From NCBI GenBank assembly GCA_947495685.1, contig CANLZY010000001.1, positions 1 through 64,000 of the forward strand: DNA of 64,000 bases, given 5' to 3'. Both the position numbers and the translations under genes were made by a program. This document shows positions 26,111-35,573 of the stretch, piece after piece. The notes under the pieces are model-generated. The model worked only from the letters and a program-made list of their open reading frames with translations. It was not told where the DNA came from and did no database searches. The stretch's first letter is position 1. Each line of letters starts with the position of its first letter. This DNA comes from an uncultured Tropicimonas sp. (GTDB taxonomy: Bacteria > Pseudomonadota > Alphaproteobacteria > Rhodobacterales > Rhodobacteraceae).

Positions 26111-26141
26111 AACTGTCTCAACTTCGGGGTTTGAGACGGTT
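26111..26141. promoter_or_regulatory. Operator 3 of the AcoR-like regulon
   Basis: AACTGTCTCA, 11 nt, TGAGACGGTT: one mismatch from the other two sites, about 205 nt upstream of the FNT channel start. It suggests that the channel and GMC genes share the regulator of the E1 operon. Confidence 0.7.
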
Positions 26142-26521
26142 TCCCGATAACACAACGCGGCGGGTTGATCACAATCGGCATTTATTGAGCGTGTATTGCC
26201 CGTTGCAGTGACGGCGTAACCGGTATCCGCAGTGGGCTCTGACGGGAGCAACCAATGACTTGCCATTTTTCCACGATGCGTTGGACAAGACCCGCCGCTG
26301 AGCCCGACTCATGGCTCACGGTTCAAGAAACGAGAGAGTTCTGCGTGCTGCTCCAAGGTCTGCTTTGGCAATACTGCTTTGCAGCATCGCGCGGTCCAAC
26401 CAGCGGCGGCTGTGGGCCGTTCAGGTCGAGACCGCCCCCGGAGAATTTACAAGCCCAGCGTCACGGACGCCATCAAACAGCGACAAGCTGAGGGGCCGAC
26501 CTGATCGATCGGCCCCAGCTT
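26142..26521. repeat. Gene-free stretch with a degenerate repeat copy
   Basis: No gene is supported. 26400-26422 matches 5853-5875 in 21 of 23 positions and 4349-4371 less well. It separates the catabolic cluster from the decayed integrase. Confidence 0.45.
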
Positions 26522-27153
26522 TCAAATCTCAATGGCCTCGGCAATGGTGAGCGCATCCTCCATCTCGACGCCGAGATAGCGCACCGTGCTGTCCATCTTG
26601 GTATGCCCGAGCAGCAACTGCACTGCTCGCAGGTTTCCCGTCTTGCGATAGATGTAGGCAACCTTGGTTCGTCGCATCGAATGGGTGCCATACGACGTCG
26701 GATCCAGGCTGATCGATTTCACCCATTCACGAACAAGTCGGGCGTACTGCGTGTCGAGATATGCAGTCTCTCGTGAAACCGCCCGGGCCAGAGGTATTCG
26801 GATCCGATCATCAAAGGGTCATCGAGCCACGTCGAGATCGACTTCCGGGTTCCCTCGGAGATCTCGAACCGAACGGGTTTGTTGGTCTTGCTCTGGATGA
26901 CCGAAGCACGTTCCTTGACGATGCCAGCGGCGAAGATATCGGCAACCTTCAGTTTCACGAGATCACATCCGCGTAGCTTGCTGTCGATTGCCATGTTGAG
27001 GAGCGCCAGGTCGCGGTGCCGCTCAGCGAGTTCGAGCCTGATGCGAATGGCCCAGACATGCTTCGGTAGAAGCGGTCTCTTCTGACCAACAATCCGCCCC
27101 TTGTTCCATGGCGGCCGGCATGCGCGGATGGCGGGAAGGTTCACGTTTTCCAT
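26522..27153 (-). pseudogene. Tyrosine recombinase/integrase, frameshifted
   Basis: Two adjacent frames together make a roughly 210-residue phage-type integrase. The first (start 27153) has LLNMAIDSKLRGCDLVKLKV and ends HISTRSTPDLFVNG. The second continues as YGTHSMRRTKVAYIYRKTG and LLGHTKMDSTVRYLGVE, containing the His-x-x-Arg and GH boxes and the catalytic tyrosine. At the junction near 26750 the expected HISTRQYARLV reading is recovered by adding one base after ACACGC. So a one-base deletion splits the gene. It lies near tRNA-Gln and a dead IS. Confidence 0.85.
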
Positions 27154-27284
27154 GACGTTTCCTCATAACCGCCGCTCACCACCTCAGCACCAACCCGATG
27201 TTGGCAAGCTAAGATAGGCCTTTTCAGGGCGGTGTCAGAGGAACTTTCCTTGTGGCAAGTCCAGGGGCTGAATAACGTCCCCGG
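27154..27284. other. Short gap, possible IS left end
   Basis: Separates the integrase and transposase remnants. 'ggcggtgtcagaggaac' near 27229 could be the left terminal repeat of the IS6-type element, but no matching right end was found. Confidence 0.25.
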
Positions 27285-27989
27285 ATGACGAAACGCAGCC
27301 CATTCAAATACTTCAAGACCAGCGAGGAGGTCATCCGCCTGGCAGTCATGATGTATGTTCGCTTCCCGCTTTCACTGAGGAACGTCGAGGACCTGCTTCA
27401 TGAACGCGGTGTCGATATCAGCCACGAAACGGTTCGGTACTGGTGACATCGCTTCGGTCCGATTTTCGCCGCCGAAATCCGCAAACGGCGGGTTGAAAGT
27501 ATGCGGTCCAGCCATTGGCGGTGGCATCTGGACGAGGTGTTCGTGAAGATCAACGGTGAAATTCACTACCTTTGGCGGGCGGTCGACCATGAGGGTGAGG
27601 TCCTTGAAAGCTACGTGACGAAGACGCGGGACAAGAAGGGGGCCTTGAAATCCTTAAAGAAAACGATGAAACGGCACGGTCGACCGCATGTATTTGTAAC
27701 GGACAAGCTCCGGTCCTACGGCGCTGCTCTGAAAGAGGTCGGCGCAGAGGATCGACAGGAAACCGGCCGTTGGAAGAACAATCGAGCTGAGAACTCACAT
27801 TTGCCATTCCGACGACGAGAACGGGCGATGCTCCGGTTTCGGCGGATGCGAAGTCTGCAGAAATTCGTCGCCGTCCACGCCTCGGTCTAAAATCATTTCA
27901 ATACGGAGCGCAGCCTCCCGTCCAGGGCCATCTACAAGAAGAACCGCGCCGTCGCTCTCGCCGAGTGGCGCGATTTATGCACGGCATAA
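27285..27989 (+). mobile_element. IS6-family transposase remnant with two internal stops
   Basis: A 234-codon frame with IS6/IS26-type DDE transposase text: MTKRSPFKYFKTSEEVIRLA, then WRWHLDEVFVKINGEIHYLW with the first catalytic Asp, FVTDKLRSYGAA with the second, and RWKNNRAENSHLPFRRRER with the Glu. TGA at 27444-27446 replaces the expected Trp of VRYWWHRFG, and TAA at 27888-27890 interrupts HASVxNHFNTERSL. Both stops lie in the same frame, so the gene decayed by point mutations and is inactive. Confidence 0.9.
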
Positions 27990-28213
27990 GGGACACCGAT
28001 CTTGCCCTTGTAGAGACTGGTTCGAATTAGTCTGCCAGCACCTGTCTGTCGGTACACACCTCGGCGATCCCAACAACAGGCAGTGCCAGCCACTTGATCA
28101 ATTCATTTCCACATCGAGCAGTTGCACTTTTTCTGTCGGTGGGAAGCATGGTGGGAACGCTGCGCTCTAAAATCGCCCAAGCCCATGATTTATAAAGCAA
28201 AATCACGCGCTAC
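27990..28213. other. Gap before tRNA-Gln
   Basis: No gene was seen. It may hold the decayed right end of the IS6-type element. Confidence 0.3.
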
Positions 28214-28288
28214 TGGCTGGGGTGGTAGGATTCGAACCTACGATACACAGTACCAAAAACTGCTGCCTTACCACTTGGCTACACCCCA
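28214..28288 (-). tRNA. tRNA-Gln (TTG)
   Basis: A 75-nt cloverleaf on the minus strand starting TGGGGTGTAGCC with an encoded CCA end. The acceptor stem is TGGGGTG/CACCCCA, the T-loop is GGTTCGAATCC, and the anticodon loop TTTTGGT gives anticodon TTG. A decayed integrase and an IS lie within 2 kb, as expected of a tRNA integration hotspot. Confidence 0.95.
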
Positions 28289-28358
28289 CCGGCGGGGATC
28301 TATTACTTGCAGCGAAAGTGAGCCGCAAGCCCTGTCTTCGCAAAAATCGGTGGGATGG

Positions 28359-29204
28359 TCAATTTTTCGTCGGCAGCCGGATCGGGCTGGCCTTGGCGAT
28401 GTGATCAAGGGCCATAAGTGTTCCCAAGAGTTCCTGCATGTGATCGAGCGGAATCATGTTGGGGCCGTCGGAGGGGGCCGTGTCGGGGGTTTCGTGGGTC
28501 TCGATGAACACTGCGGCAATGCCAAGGCTCACGGCAGCGCGTGCCATGACGGGCGCAAATTCGCGTTGGCCGCCACTGGAGCCGCCCAAGCCACCCGGCT
28601 GTTGCACGGCGTGGGTTGCGTCCATGACGACCGGATAACCCGATTGGGCCATTTGTGGCAGGCCCCGCATGTCCGTGATCAGAGTGTTGTAGCCAAAGGA
28701 ACTGCCACGCTCGGTCAGGAGAATGCGATGATTGCCGGTCGAGGCGACCTTGTCGGCGACGTTCTTCATGTCCCAAGGGGCCAGAAACTGACCTTTCTTG
28801 ATATTCACCACGGCACCGGTCTCGCCGGCGGCCAGCAGAAGATCGGTTTGCCGGCACAGAAAGGCCGGAATCTGCAGGATGTCGACGGATTGTGCGGCCC
28901 GCGCACATTGCTCGGGCGCATGCACGTCGGTCAGCACCGGGCAGCCGGTCTCGGCGCGGACCTGCGCCAGGATGTCCAGTCCCGCCTCCAGACCCGGTCC
29001 GCGCTTGCCTGACACCGAGGTGCGGTTCGCCTTGTCGAAGCTGGCCTTGAAGACAAAGCCGGCGCCCGCTTCGGCGCAGGCCGCCGCCATCGTGCGGGCA
29101 ATCATCAGCGCGTGGTCGAGCGATTCCAGTTGGCAGGGCCCGGCAATCAGGGTCAACGGCTTGTCATTTCCGATGACCAGGTCACCGACGGTCACATCAA
29201 GCAT
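28359..29204 (-). CDS. kdsA: 3-deoxy-8-phosphooctulonate synthase (KDO-8-P synthase)
   Basis: A 281-residue class I aldolase-type synthase that condenses phosphoenolpyruvate with arabinose 5-phosphate in KDO synthesis. It shows IAGPCQLES (residues 20-28), FKASFDKANRTS near 52, LQIPAFLCRQTDLL near 110, KKGQFLAPWDMKN near 136 and the HAVQQPGG-type loop near 198. It lies 10 nt after the KpsE-like gene, which links KDO supply to capsule assembly; KDO forms the linker of group 2-type capsules. Confidence 0.95.
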   Translation of the reverse strand: MLDVTVGDLVIGNDKPLTLIAGPCQLESLDHALMIARTMAAACAEAGAGFVFKASFDKANRTSVSGKRGPGLEAGLDILAQVRAETGCPVLTDVHAPEQCARAAQSVDILQIPAFLCRQTDLLLAAGETGAVVNIKKGQFLAPWDMKNVADKVASTGNHRILLTERGSSFGYNTLITDMRGLPQMAQSGYPVVMDATHAVQQPGGLGGSSGGQREFAPVMARAAVSLGIAAVFIETHETPDTAPSDGPNMIPLDHMQELLGTLMALDHIAKASPIRLPTKN

Positions 29205-29214
29205 GGGGCATTCC

Positions 29215-30864
29215 TCAAGAAGATACCTGTTCGCGCAACACGGATGCGGTGAGCGACACCATCAGGTAGATACCGGCAAAAATCAGGAATGCCAGCAGCG
29301 TGTTCTCGAACGCCCGCGGATAGGTCGGCTCGTCCGGCGCAATCGGCTTGACGCCGATGGCCATGTAACGGACCTGCCGGTTGGCCTCGATCCGTGACAA
29401 TTCCAGTTGTTGCGCCGCCGCTTGCAGAAGCAGGTGCCGGGTTGCCAGATCGGCCTTGGCGATCTGCAATTGCCCGGAGATGCGTGCCAGAGAGGCTCCC
29501 CCGTTGCCGCTTTCGGTCATCGAGCCGCGCAACTCGGCAATCAATGCCTCCAATCGGGCGATGTCCCCCTGAACACCGCTAACGCGCGCCTGGTTGGGTT
29601 GCGTGTTTGCCATCAGTTGTTCCAGTTGCAGCTGCTTCTCGTAGAGTTGCACCTCGAACGTGGTGATCTGCTGCATCACCGAGCCTGTCTCGGTCACGGG
29701 GTCCAGGACGCCGAGGTCTTCCTGCAGGGTCAGGACCGTCTGCTGGGCGTCCCGCACCTTCTGCTCGGCGCTTTCGTAACTGCGCAATGCGCCGGACATC
29801 TGATCGTCGCGCAGGCGCCTGGTCAACTGATCAACCTGTTCCTCGGCATAACCGATCAGCGCCTCGGAGAAGCCCTGGCTGACCTCGGGCGATGTGGCCA
29901 CGACCTCCATTTTCAGGATGCCCTCTGTCGGGTCGAACCCAATCTGAACGTTTTTCTTGAACACCCTGTAGGCGGCTTCGTTGGTCGCATCTCCATCCAG
30001 CCGCTGGATAGGGTCGATGAAACCCTGACTGAAGTGTTCCTTGAAACCCATGTCCGCATCCAGCCGCATCAGGGCATCGCGGGACTGAAGATAGGATTGA
30101 ACGGTGACGCTGTCTTGCTGCACGGCAAGGCCGGTGCCCTGAAACAACCCGCCCAGGCCACCTCCGCCAGAGGCGTCGGCCTGCTGGATAACGAATTCGG
30201 ATTGGGTGGCGTACATCGGAGTCGCAACGACCGCGAAATACCAGCCCGCAATCAATGTCGGCAACAGGACGAAGACGCTCAACCGGGCCAGCAAGAGCAA
30301 CGACTTGCGTTGACGACGTCGGGCGATGTCCTGCTGAATTCTGTAGATCTCGCTGGCGCGGTCTTCGGCAACCTTGACCGGCGCATCCTGAAGCGCGGGC
30401 ATGTTGGTCGGTGCGACGGTCTGTGGCAGCTGGATCTTGCCAAGGTGGGGCTGGGAGGATGCCCCCCCCGGGATCAGTTCCAGCATCGCTGCCCGTTGAA
30501 ACGGGTCGATTCCCTGGGCGCGCAACAGGCGGACGGCGTCGAAATCGGAGGTTGCCGCCAGACCATGCTTGTGGGCCATGCGCCGTGCCAGACGCAATTG
30601 CCGCCCGGTCAGCCCTTCGCGGCGGATGGCGGCGATATCGGTCTCTGAGGCGACGTCCTGTGGTGATGCAATCTCACCTGTCTGTGCAGCTGCCTGATCC
30701 GGTTGCGAGGCCTCGTTGCCGGAGGGCAGGGAGGTCCCGGGCGCGGGCGGCGAGGCATCCTGTGCCGAAGGCTCCGACATGCTCGAAAGGGGCGAGGCGG
30801 GCGCAACCCCTTCGGCCAGCGAGTCTCCACGCTTGAGGCGATATTTTCTAACCTTGGTAGTCAT
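29215..30864 (-). CDS. kpsE: Capsule polysaccharide export inner-membrane protein (KpsE/BexC/CtrB-like)
   Basis: A 549-residue polysaccharide co-polymerase/export protein. An N-terminal cytoplasmic region of about 200 residues rich in Pro, Ser, Ala and Gln precedes the first transmembrane helix (LLLLARLSVFVLLPTLIAGW). A Wzz-like periplasmic part with coiled coils follows (about 370-490), then a last helix near the C-terminus. It spans the periplasm between the ABC transporter and the outer-membrane exporter. The start MTTKVRKYRLKRG at 30864 overlaps kpsT by 17 nt. The long N-terminal extension is absent from enterobacterial KpsE. Confidence 0.88.
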   Translation of the reverse strand: MTTKVRKYRLKRGDSLAEGVAPASPLSSMSEPSAQDASPPAPGTSLPSGNEASQPDQAAAQTGEIASPQDVASETDIAAIRREGLTGRQLRLARRMAHKHGLAATSDFDAVRLLRAQGIDPFQRAAMLELIPGGASSQPHLGKIQLPQTVAPTNMPALQDAPVKVAEDRASEIYRIQQDIARRRQRKSLLLLARLSVFVLLPTLIAGWYFAVVATPMYATQSEFVIQQADASGGGGLGGLFQGTGLAVQQDSVTVQSYLQSRDALMRLDADMGFKEHFSQGFIDPIQRLDGDATNEAAYRVFKKNVQIGFDPTEGILKMEVVATSPEVSQGFSEALIGYAEEQVDQLTRRLRDDQMSGALRSYESAEQKVRDAQQTVLTLQEDLGVLDPVTETGSVMQQITTFEVQLYEKQLQLEQLMANTQPNQARVSGVQGDIARLEALIAELRGSMTESGNGGASLARISGQLQIAKADLATRHLLLQAAAQQLELSRIEANRQVRYMAIGVKPIAPDEPTYPRAFENTLLAFLIFAGIYLMVSLTASVLREQVSS

Positions 30865-31501
30865 AAAGTTGCTTTGCTTCTTCCAGAGTGTCGAACATGT
30901 GAATCTTGCCGTCGAGCAGCACCGCGGCGCTGCGGGCAAATTTCTCAAGAATCTTGGCCTGATGCGAGACAATCACCACTGTCGTGTTCTTCAGCCGTTC
31001 GCGCAGGACGGAGCCGGCCTTCTTGTTGAATTCCACATCCGTCGTATTGGGCATGCCCTCGTCGATCAGGTATATGTCGAAGTCCAGCGCGAGCATCAGC
31101 GAAAAACAGAACCGTGAGCGCATGCCAGCGCTGTAGGTTCCGACCGGCATGTCAAAGTACTCCTCCAACCCGCACATCCAGCGGGCAAATGCTTCGACAT
31201 AGTCCGGGTCCAACCCATAGAGCCGCGCAATATACCGGGCGTTCTCGGTGCCGGAGTGGCGGTTCACAACGCCCCCCATGAAGCCCAGCGGAAACGACAC
31301 GCGGCTGGTTCGGACAACCTCGCCTTCATCGGGTTTTTCCAGCCCGGCCATCATGTTGATCATCGTGGTCTTGCCGGTGCCGTTGGGTGCAAGAATCCCG
31401 AGCGATCGCCCAGGCTCCACCCTTAGGTCCGCATGGTCGAGGATCACCTTGCGTTGTTTCCCCGTCCAGAAGGACTTGCTGACATTCACGAACTCGATCA
31501 T
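30848..31501 (-). CDS. kpsT: Capsule polysaccharide ABC transporter ATP-binding protein
   Basis: A 217-residue ABC ATPase of the KpsT/Wzt-short type. Walker A is APNGTGKTT (near 39), the signature region is GTYSAGMRSRFCFSLML, Walker B is DIYLIDEG near 140, and the H-loop is VIVSHQ. It energises export of the lipid-linked capsule through a KpsM permease, which is not in this window and should lie elsewhere. It overlaps the KpsE-like gene. Confidence 0.93.
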   Translation of the reverse strand: MIEFVNVSKSFWTGKQRKVILDHADLRVEPGRSLGILAPNGTGKTTMINMMAGLEKPDEGEVVRTSRVSFPLGFMGGVVNRHSGTENARYIARLYGLDPDYVEAFARWMCGLEEYFDMPVGTYSAGMRSRFCFSLMLALDFDIYLIDEGMPNTTDVEFNKKAGSVLRERLKNTTVVIVSHQAKILEKFARSAAVLLDGKIHMFDTLEEAKQLYDYQG

Positions 31502-31993
31502 TCACCGATCCTGGCGTCGCCTCATGTAACCACCTTGGGCGGATGGCGTTTCTTTGCAGTTAACTGTCGCACCGGTTTGGGGCGTTAGTATGTCTGATCA
31601 ATTCCATTTTGCTCCATCATTCGGCGCAGAAACAAGAACAATGAACCTCTTCTGGACGCATTGTTTCAAATAATCCGATTGTTGACTGACGACTATGCCG
31701 CGTATCGCATGATTGCGACGGGTGGGGTGCGATCCGCAGGATCATGATGAATCAAGGGGCGGATTTCGCGGCAAGACACTACGAAGGCATCGCCTTGAGG
31801 CTTCATGACTTGTTGCGCCGGACCGCATTGCGGCATGATCCAGTCAAGATGCGCCTGTGTGGATCGATGACATCGGGCGCGGTGGCGGCAGATGCTGTCA
31901 CGTCTAGCTGTACGGGAGGGGGCAAATCGCAGACATGAGCATTCCTTGTGACACTTCCAGAGGCAGGACGGCTGACGCTTTCCGGGCCCAGTC
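31502..31993. other. Intergenic stretch with no supported gene
   Basis: AT-rich near 31590-31680, which fits promoters for the divergent kpsT and glycosylase-like genes. A 64-codon frame at 31744 has no recognisable signature and is not called. Confidence 0.5.
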
Positions 31994-32605
31994 ATGGCCT
32001 TCGACCGGGCCTGTCCAGTGACGGCCCTTCCGGAACGTCTGGCGGCGTGCCGCTTGTGCGCGGATCGGTTCGCGGCAACCGAAACCGGCCATGCCCCCCG
32101 ACCCGTGGTCTGGTTTCGGCAGGGGGCGCGGGTCCTGATCGCAGGGCAGGCGCCGGGAGCACGGGTGCATGACGCGGGCATTCCGTTTCACGACCCGTCC
32201 GGCGACCGCCTGCGGGACTGGCTGGGCCTGGACGAGACAGCTTTCTACGACCGAGACCGGGTGGCGATTGTTCCGATGGCCTTTTGCTTTCCGGGGTATC
32301 GCGCTGGCGCGGACCTTCCACCGCCGCAGATTTGCGCGCGCACCTGGCGGCAAGAGGTGCTGGATCACATCGGACCTGTGGCGATCACGATTCTCGTGGG
32401 AGGCTATGCGCAAAAATCCCACCTTGGCGCGGCGTCGGCCGGCGGCGTGACACAAACCGTGGCGCGCTGGCGCGACCTTGCGCCCGACGTCTTTCCCTTG
32501 CCCCATCCGTCCTGGCGCAATACGGCGTGGCTGAGGAAAAACCTGTGGTTCGAGACCGAGCTGTTGCCGGTTCTGCGGGCGCGGGTGACGGAGGTTATGG
32601 CATGA
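31994..32605 (+). CDS. Uracil-DNA-glycosylase superfamily protein
   Basis: A 203-residue protein with the glycosylase-fold motif GQAPGARVHDAGIPFHDPSGDR (about 50-71) and the late HPSWRN motif near 170. These correspond to motifs A and B of the uracil-DNA glycosylase superfamily (COG1573-like). The iron-sulfur cysteine pattern is incomplete (CRLCADRF near 19). It may remove damaged bases or have a divergent role. Its stop overlaps the SseB gene start (ATGA). Confidence 0.82.
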   Translation: MAFDRACPVTALPERLAACRLCADRFAATETGHAPRPVVWFRQGARVLIAGQAPGARVHDAGIPFHDPSGDRLRDWLGLDETAFYDRDRVAIVPMAFCFPGYRAGADLPPPQICARTWRQEVLDHIGPVAITILVGGYAQKSHLGAASAGGVTQTVARWRDLAPDVFPLPHPSWRNTAWLRKNLWFETELLPVLRARVTEVMA

Positions 32606-33396
32606 GCGACGAAATGACGGTTCTTGATCTGGCGCATCGGGCAATGGCCGATGCACCGGACGACGCTGGGGCGCGGATGCGATTCTACGAGCGTCTTGCG
32701 GATTCGGAGTTGTTCCTGCTGCTGGCCCGCGAGGCCGAGGGTGACAGCATCGAGCCACAGGTGTTTCCGCTGGACGGTGGCCAGGTTGTGCTGGTGTTCG
32801 ACCGCGAGCTGCGGCTTGGGGAGTTCATCGGCAAGCCGGCCCCCTACGCGGCGCTGTCCGGGCGACAGGTCGTGAAAATGCTGACCGGGCAGGAAATCGG
32901 CCTGGGGTTGAACCTTGGGGTCGCGCCGTCGGAGTTTGTCCTGTCGGCCGAGGCCGTGGTCTGGCTGGGCGATGTTCTGGATCACCGCCCGCAGGAGGCC
33001 GAGGAGACCCCGCAGGAGGTGTCCGCGCCGGGAAGCGTACCGGAGGTCCTGCTGCAAGGGCTGGATGCGAAGCTGGCCTCGGCGGTCGGGTTGGCAAAGA
33101 CGGTCTACCTGACCAGCGTCACCTATCGTAGCGGCCGCCAGGGCCATCTGCTGGCGTTTGTGGATGCCGTCGAGGGTGCGCGATCTGCGTTGGCGACTGC
33201 GGCGGCCGAGGCGCTGACCTTTTCCGGGATCGAGGCCGGAGAGATGGATGTCGCCTTCTTTGACGCAAACGATCCGATCACCTCCCGGCTGGCCAAGGTG
33301 GGTCTGCGGTTCGACCTGCCGGAGCCAAAGGCGCCCGAGGTGACCGAGATCAAGGCGCCGGGCATGGACCCGGACGATCCACCTATCCTGACCTGA
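32602..33396 (+). CDS. SseB-family protein
   Basis: A 264-residue protein with an SseB N-terminal domain ([20 protein letters not shown] near 28, then [16 protein letters not shown] and [14 protein letters not shown]) and a C-terminal SseB-type region ([21 protein letters not shown]). The role is poorly known; E. coli SseB alters serine sensitivity. Translationally coupled to the upstream glycosylase-like gene and followed by aspS. Confidence 0.85.
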   Translation: MSDEMTVLDLAHRAMADAPDDAGARMRFYERLADSELFLLLAREAEGDSIEPQVFPLDGGQVVLVFDRELRLGEFIGKPAPYAALSGRQVVKMLTGQEIGLGLNLGVAPSEFVLSAEAVVWLGDVLDHRPQEAEETPQEVSAPGSVPEVLLQGLDAKLASAVGLAKTVYLTSVTYRSGRQGHLLAFVDAVEGARSALATAAAEALTFSGIEAGEMDVAFFDANDPITSRLAKVGLRFDLPEPKAPEVTEIKAPGMDPDDPPILT

Positions 33397-33598
33397 CGAC
33401 CCAAGGGCGCGGGGGCCGGGGGCTCCCGCCCGTCGTCCGCGCACCGGGGCCGCGCGGCTCCCGTTGGGCCGGGCGCGCCTGCGGCGCATGGCGCGATTGC
33501 GACGGCCGCAAGGGCGGAAAGCCGTCGGGCTGCTTGACATCCGCGCCGTCGCGCGGTGTATCGGCGCGGACCGTGACCACCGCCGAAAGGGCCCCGAT

Positions 33599-35374
33599 AT
33601 GCACGCCTATCGCAGCATGACCTGCGCAGACCTCACCCGTGAAAACGTGGGCCAGACCGTCCGCCTCTCTGGCTGGGTCCACCGGATCCGCGATCACGGT
33701 GGTATCCTGTTTATCGATCTTCGCGATCATTACGGTGTGACACAGGTGCTCTGCGATCCTGACAGCCCGGTGTTCGGCGAGATCGAAAAGGTCCGCTCGG
33801 AATGGTGCATCCGCATCGACGGCACGGTCAAGGCACGGGACGAAAGCCTGATCAACCCGAAGATCCCCACCGGGGAGGTCGAGGTCTTTGTTCGCGATCT
33901 AGAGGTGCTGGGCGCGGCCGACGAACTGCCGCTTCTGGTGTTCGGCGATCAGGAATACCCGGAAGAAACCCGCCTGCGCTATCGCTACCTCGACCTGCGC
34001 CGCGAGAAACTTCAGGAAAACATGAAGATGCGCTCCGACGTCGTGGCCTCCATGCGTCGCCGCATGTGGGACATCGGCTTTCGTGAATACCAGACGCCGA
34101 TCATCACTGCGTCGTCGCCCGAGGGCGCGCGTGACTTCCTGGTGCCGTCGCGCCTGCATCCCGGCAAGTTCTACGCGCTGCCGCAGGCGCCGCAGCAGTT
34201 CAAGCAGCTGATGATGGTCGCCGGCTTCGACAAGTATTTCCAGATCGCGCCCTGTTTCCGCGACGAAGATCCGCGCGCCGACCGGTCGCCGACCGACTTC
34301 TACCAGCTCGACATGGAAATGAGCTTTGTCACCCAGCAGGACGTGTTCGACACGATCCAGCCGGTGTTGGAGGGCGTGTTCGAAGAGTTCGGCAAGGGCG
34401 CCAAGGTCGACAAGCACTGGCCGCAGATCTCCTATCGTGATTCTGCCATGTGGTACGGCACCGACAAGCCCGACCTGCGCAACCCGATCAAGATGCAGGA
34501 CGTCTCCGAGCATTTCCGTGGCTCGGGCTTTGCCATCTTTGCCAAGCTGCTGGAGCAGGAAGGCACCCAGATCCGGGCCATCCCGGCGTCCAGCGGCGGC
34601 AGCCGCAAGTTCTGCGATCGGATGAACAAGTTCGCCCAGGAGCAGGGCCTGCCGGGCATGGGCTACATCTTCTGGCGGGACGGCGCCGACGGTATGGAAG
34701 CCGCCGGACCTCTGGCCAAGAACATCGGACCCGAACGCACCGAAGCCATCCGCCTGCAACTGGGGCTGGGCAAGGGCGATGCGGCGTTCTTCCTTGGTGG
34801 CAAGCCATCGGTGTTCGAAGCCGTTGCCGGGCGTGCCCGCACGGTGATCGGCGACGAACTTGGCCTGACAGACAAGGATCGCTTTGCGTTTGCCTGGATC
34901 GTCGATTTCCCGATTTACGAGAAGGACGCGGAAACCGGAAAGATCGATTTCGAGCACAACCCGTTCTCGATGCCACAGGGCGGCATGGAAGCACTCGACG
35001 GTGACCCTCTGGATGTTCTTGGGTACCAGTACGACCTTGCCTGCAACGGTTACGAACTGGTCTCTGGTGCGATCCGGAACCACAAGCCCGAGATCATGTT
35101 CAAGGCGTTCGAAATTGCGGGTTACCCCAATGAAGAAGTGATCAAGCGGTTCGGAGGCATGGTCAACGCGTTCAAGTTCGGCGCTCCGCCGCACGGCGGC
35201 TGCGCGGCCGGGATCGACCGTATCGTCATGCTGCTGGCGGACGAGGCGAACATCCGCGAGGTCATCATGTTCCCGATGAACCAACGTGCCGAAGACCTGA
35301 TGATGGCCGCGCCTTCGGAGCCGACCAACGAACAGTTGCGGGAATTGTCGCTGCGGGTGATCCCGCAGGAGTGA
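33599..35374 (+). CDS. aspS: Aspartyl-tRNA synthetase
   Basis: A 591-residue class IIb synthetase of the bacterial type. The OB-fold anticodon domain is [20 protein letters not shown] near 22. Motif 2 lies around [20 protein letters not shown] near 217. The bacterial GAD insertion is in the middle, and motif 3 is [13 protein letters not shown] near 542. The start at 33599 gives the usual [13 protein letters not shown]-terminus. It ends before a clear terminator. Confidence 0.97.
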   Translation: MHAYRSMTCADLTRENVGQTVRLSGWVHRIRDHGGILFIDLRDHYGVTQVLCDPDSPVFGEIEKVRSEWCIRIDGTVKARDESLINPKIPTGEVEVFVRDLEVLGAADELPLLVFGDQEYPEETRLRYRYLDLRREKLQENMKMRSDVVASMRRRMWDIGFREYQTPIITASSPEGARDFLVPSRLHPGKFYALPQAPQQFKQLMMVAGFDKYFQIAPCFRDEDPRADRSPTDFYQLDMEMSFVTQQDVFDTIQPVLEGVFEEFGKGAKVDKHWPQISYRDSAMWYGTDKPDLRNPIKMQDVSEHFRGSGFAIFAKLLEQEGTQIRAIPASSGGSRKFCDRMNKFAQEQGLPGMGYIFWRDGADGMEAAGPLAKNIGPERTEAIRLQLGLGKGDAAFFLGGKPSVFEAVAGRARTVIGDELGLTDKDRFAFAWIVDFPIYEKDAETGKIDFEHNPFSMPQGGMEALDGDPLDVLGYQYDLACNGYELVSGAIRNHKPEIMFKAFEIAGYPNEEVIKRFGGMVNAFKFGAPPHGGCAAGIDRIVMLLADEANIREVIMFPMNQRAEDLMMAAPSEPTNEQLRELSLRVIPQE

Positions 35375-35398
35375 TCCGGCACAACGATACAAACGTCA

Positions 35399-35434
35399 GG
35401 GGCTCGGTCATTCTGACCGGGCCCCTTTGCTTTT
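35399..35434 (+). terminator. Rho-independent terminator after aspS
   Basis: GGGGCTCGGTCA pairs with TGACCGGGCCCC (one G-U) around a TTC loop, followed by TTTGCTTTT. Confidence 0.88.
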
Positions 35435-35573
35435 CCATGTCTGCAAACACGCGATGGAGTCTTGTCACCGGAATCGTTGGCGGGTTTCCGCGGCTGGACG
35501 AAATCGTGCATTGATGTCCTGCTGTTTCGGTGTCCAACTGAAGATCACCGCAGACTGGGCAGGAGGCAACAGC

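Noticed and set aside
28359-29204. 296-codon plus-strand frame opposite kdsA
   Set aside because: Shadow of kdsA on the other strand.
31744-31938. 64-codon frame in the gap before the glycosylase-like gene
   Set aside because: No family signature and no ribosome site.
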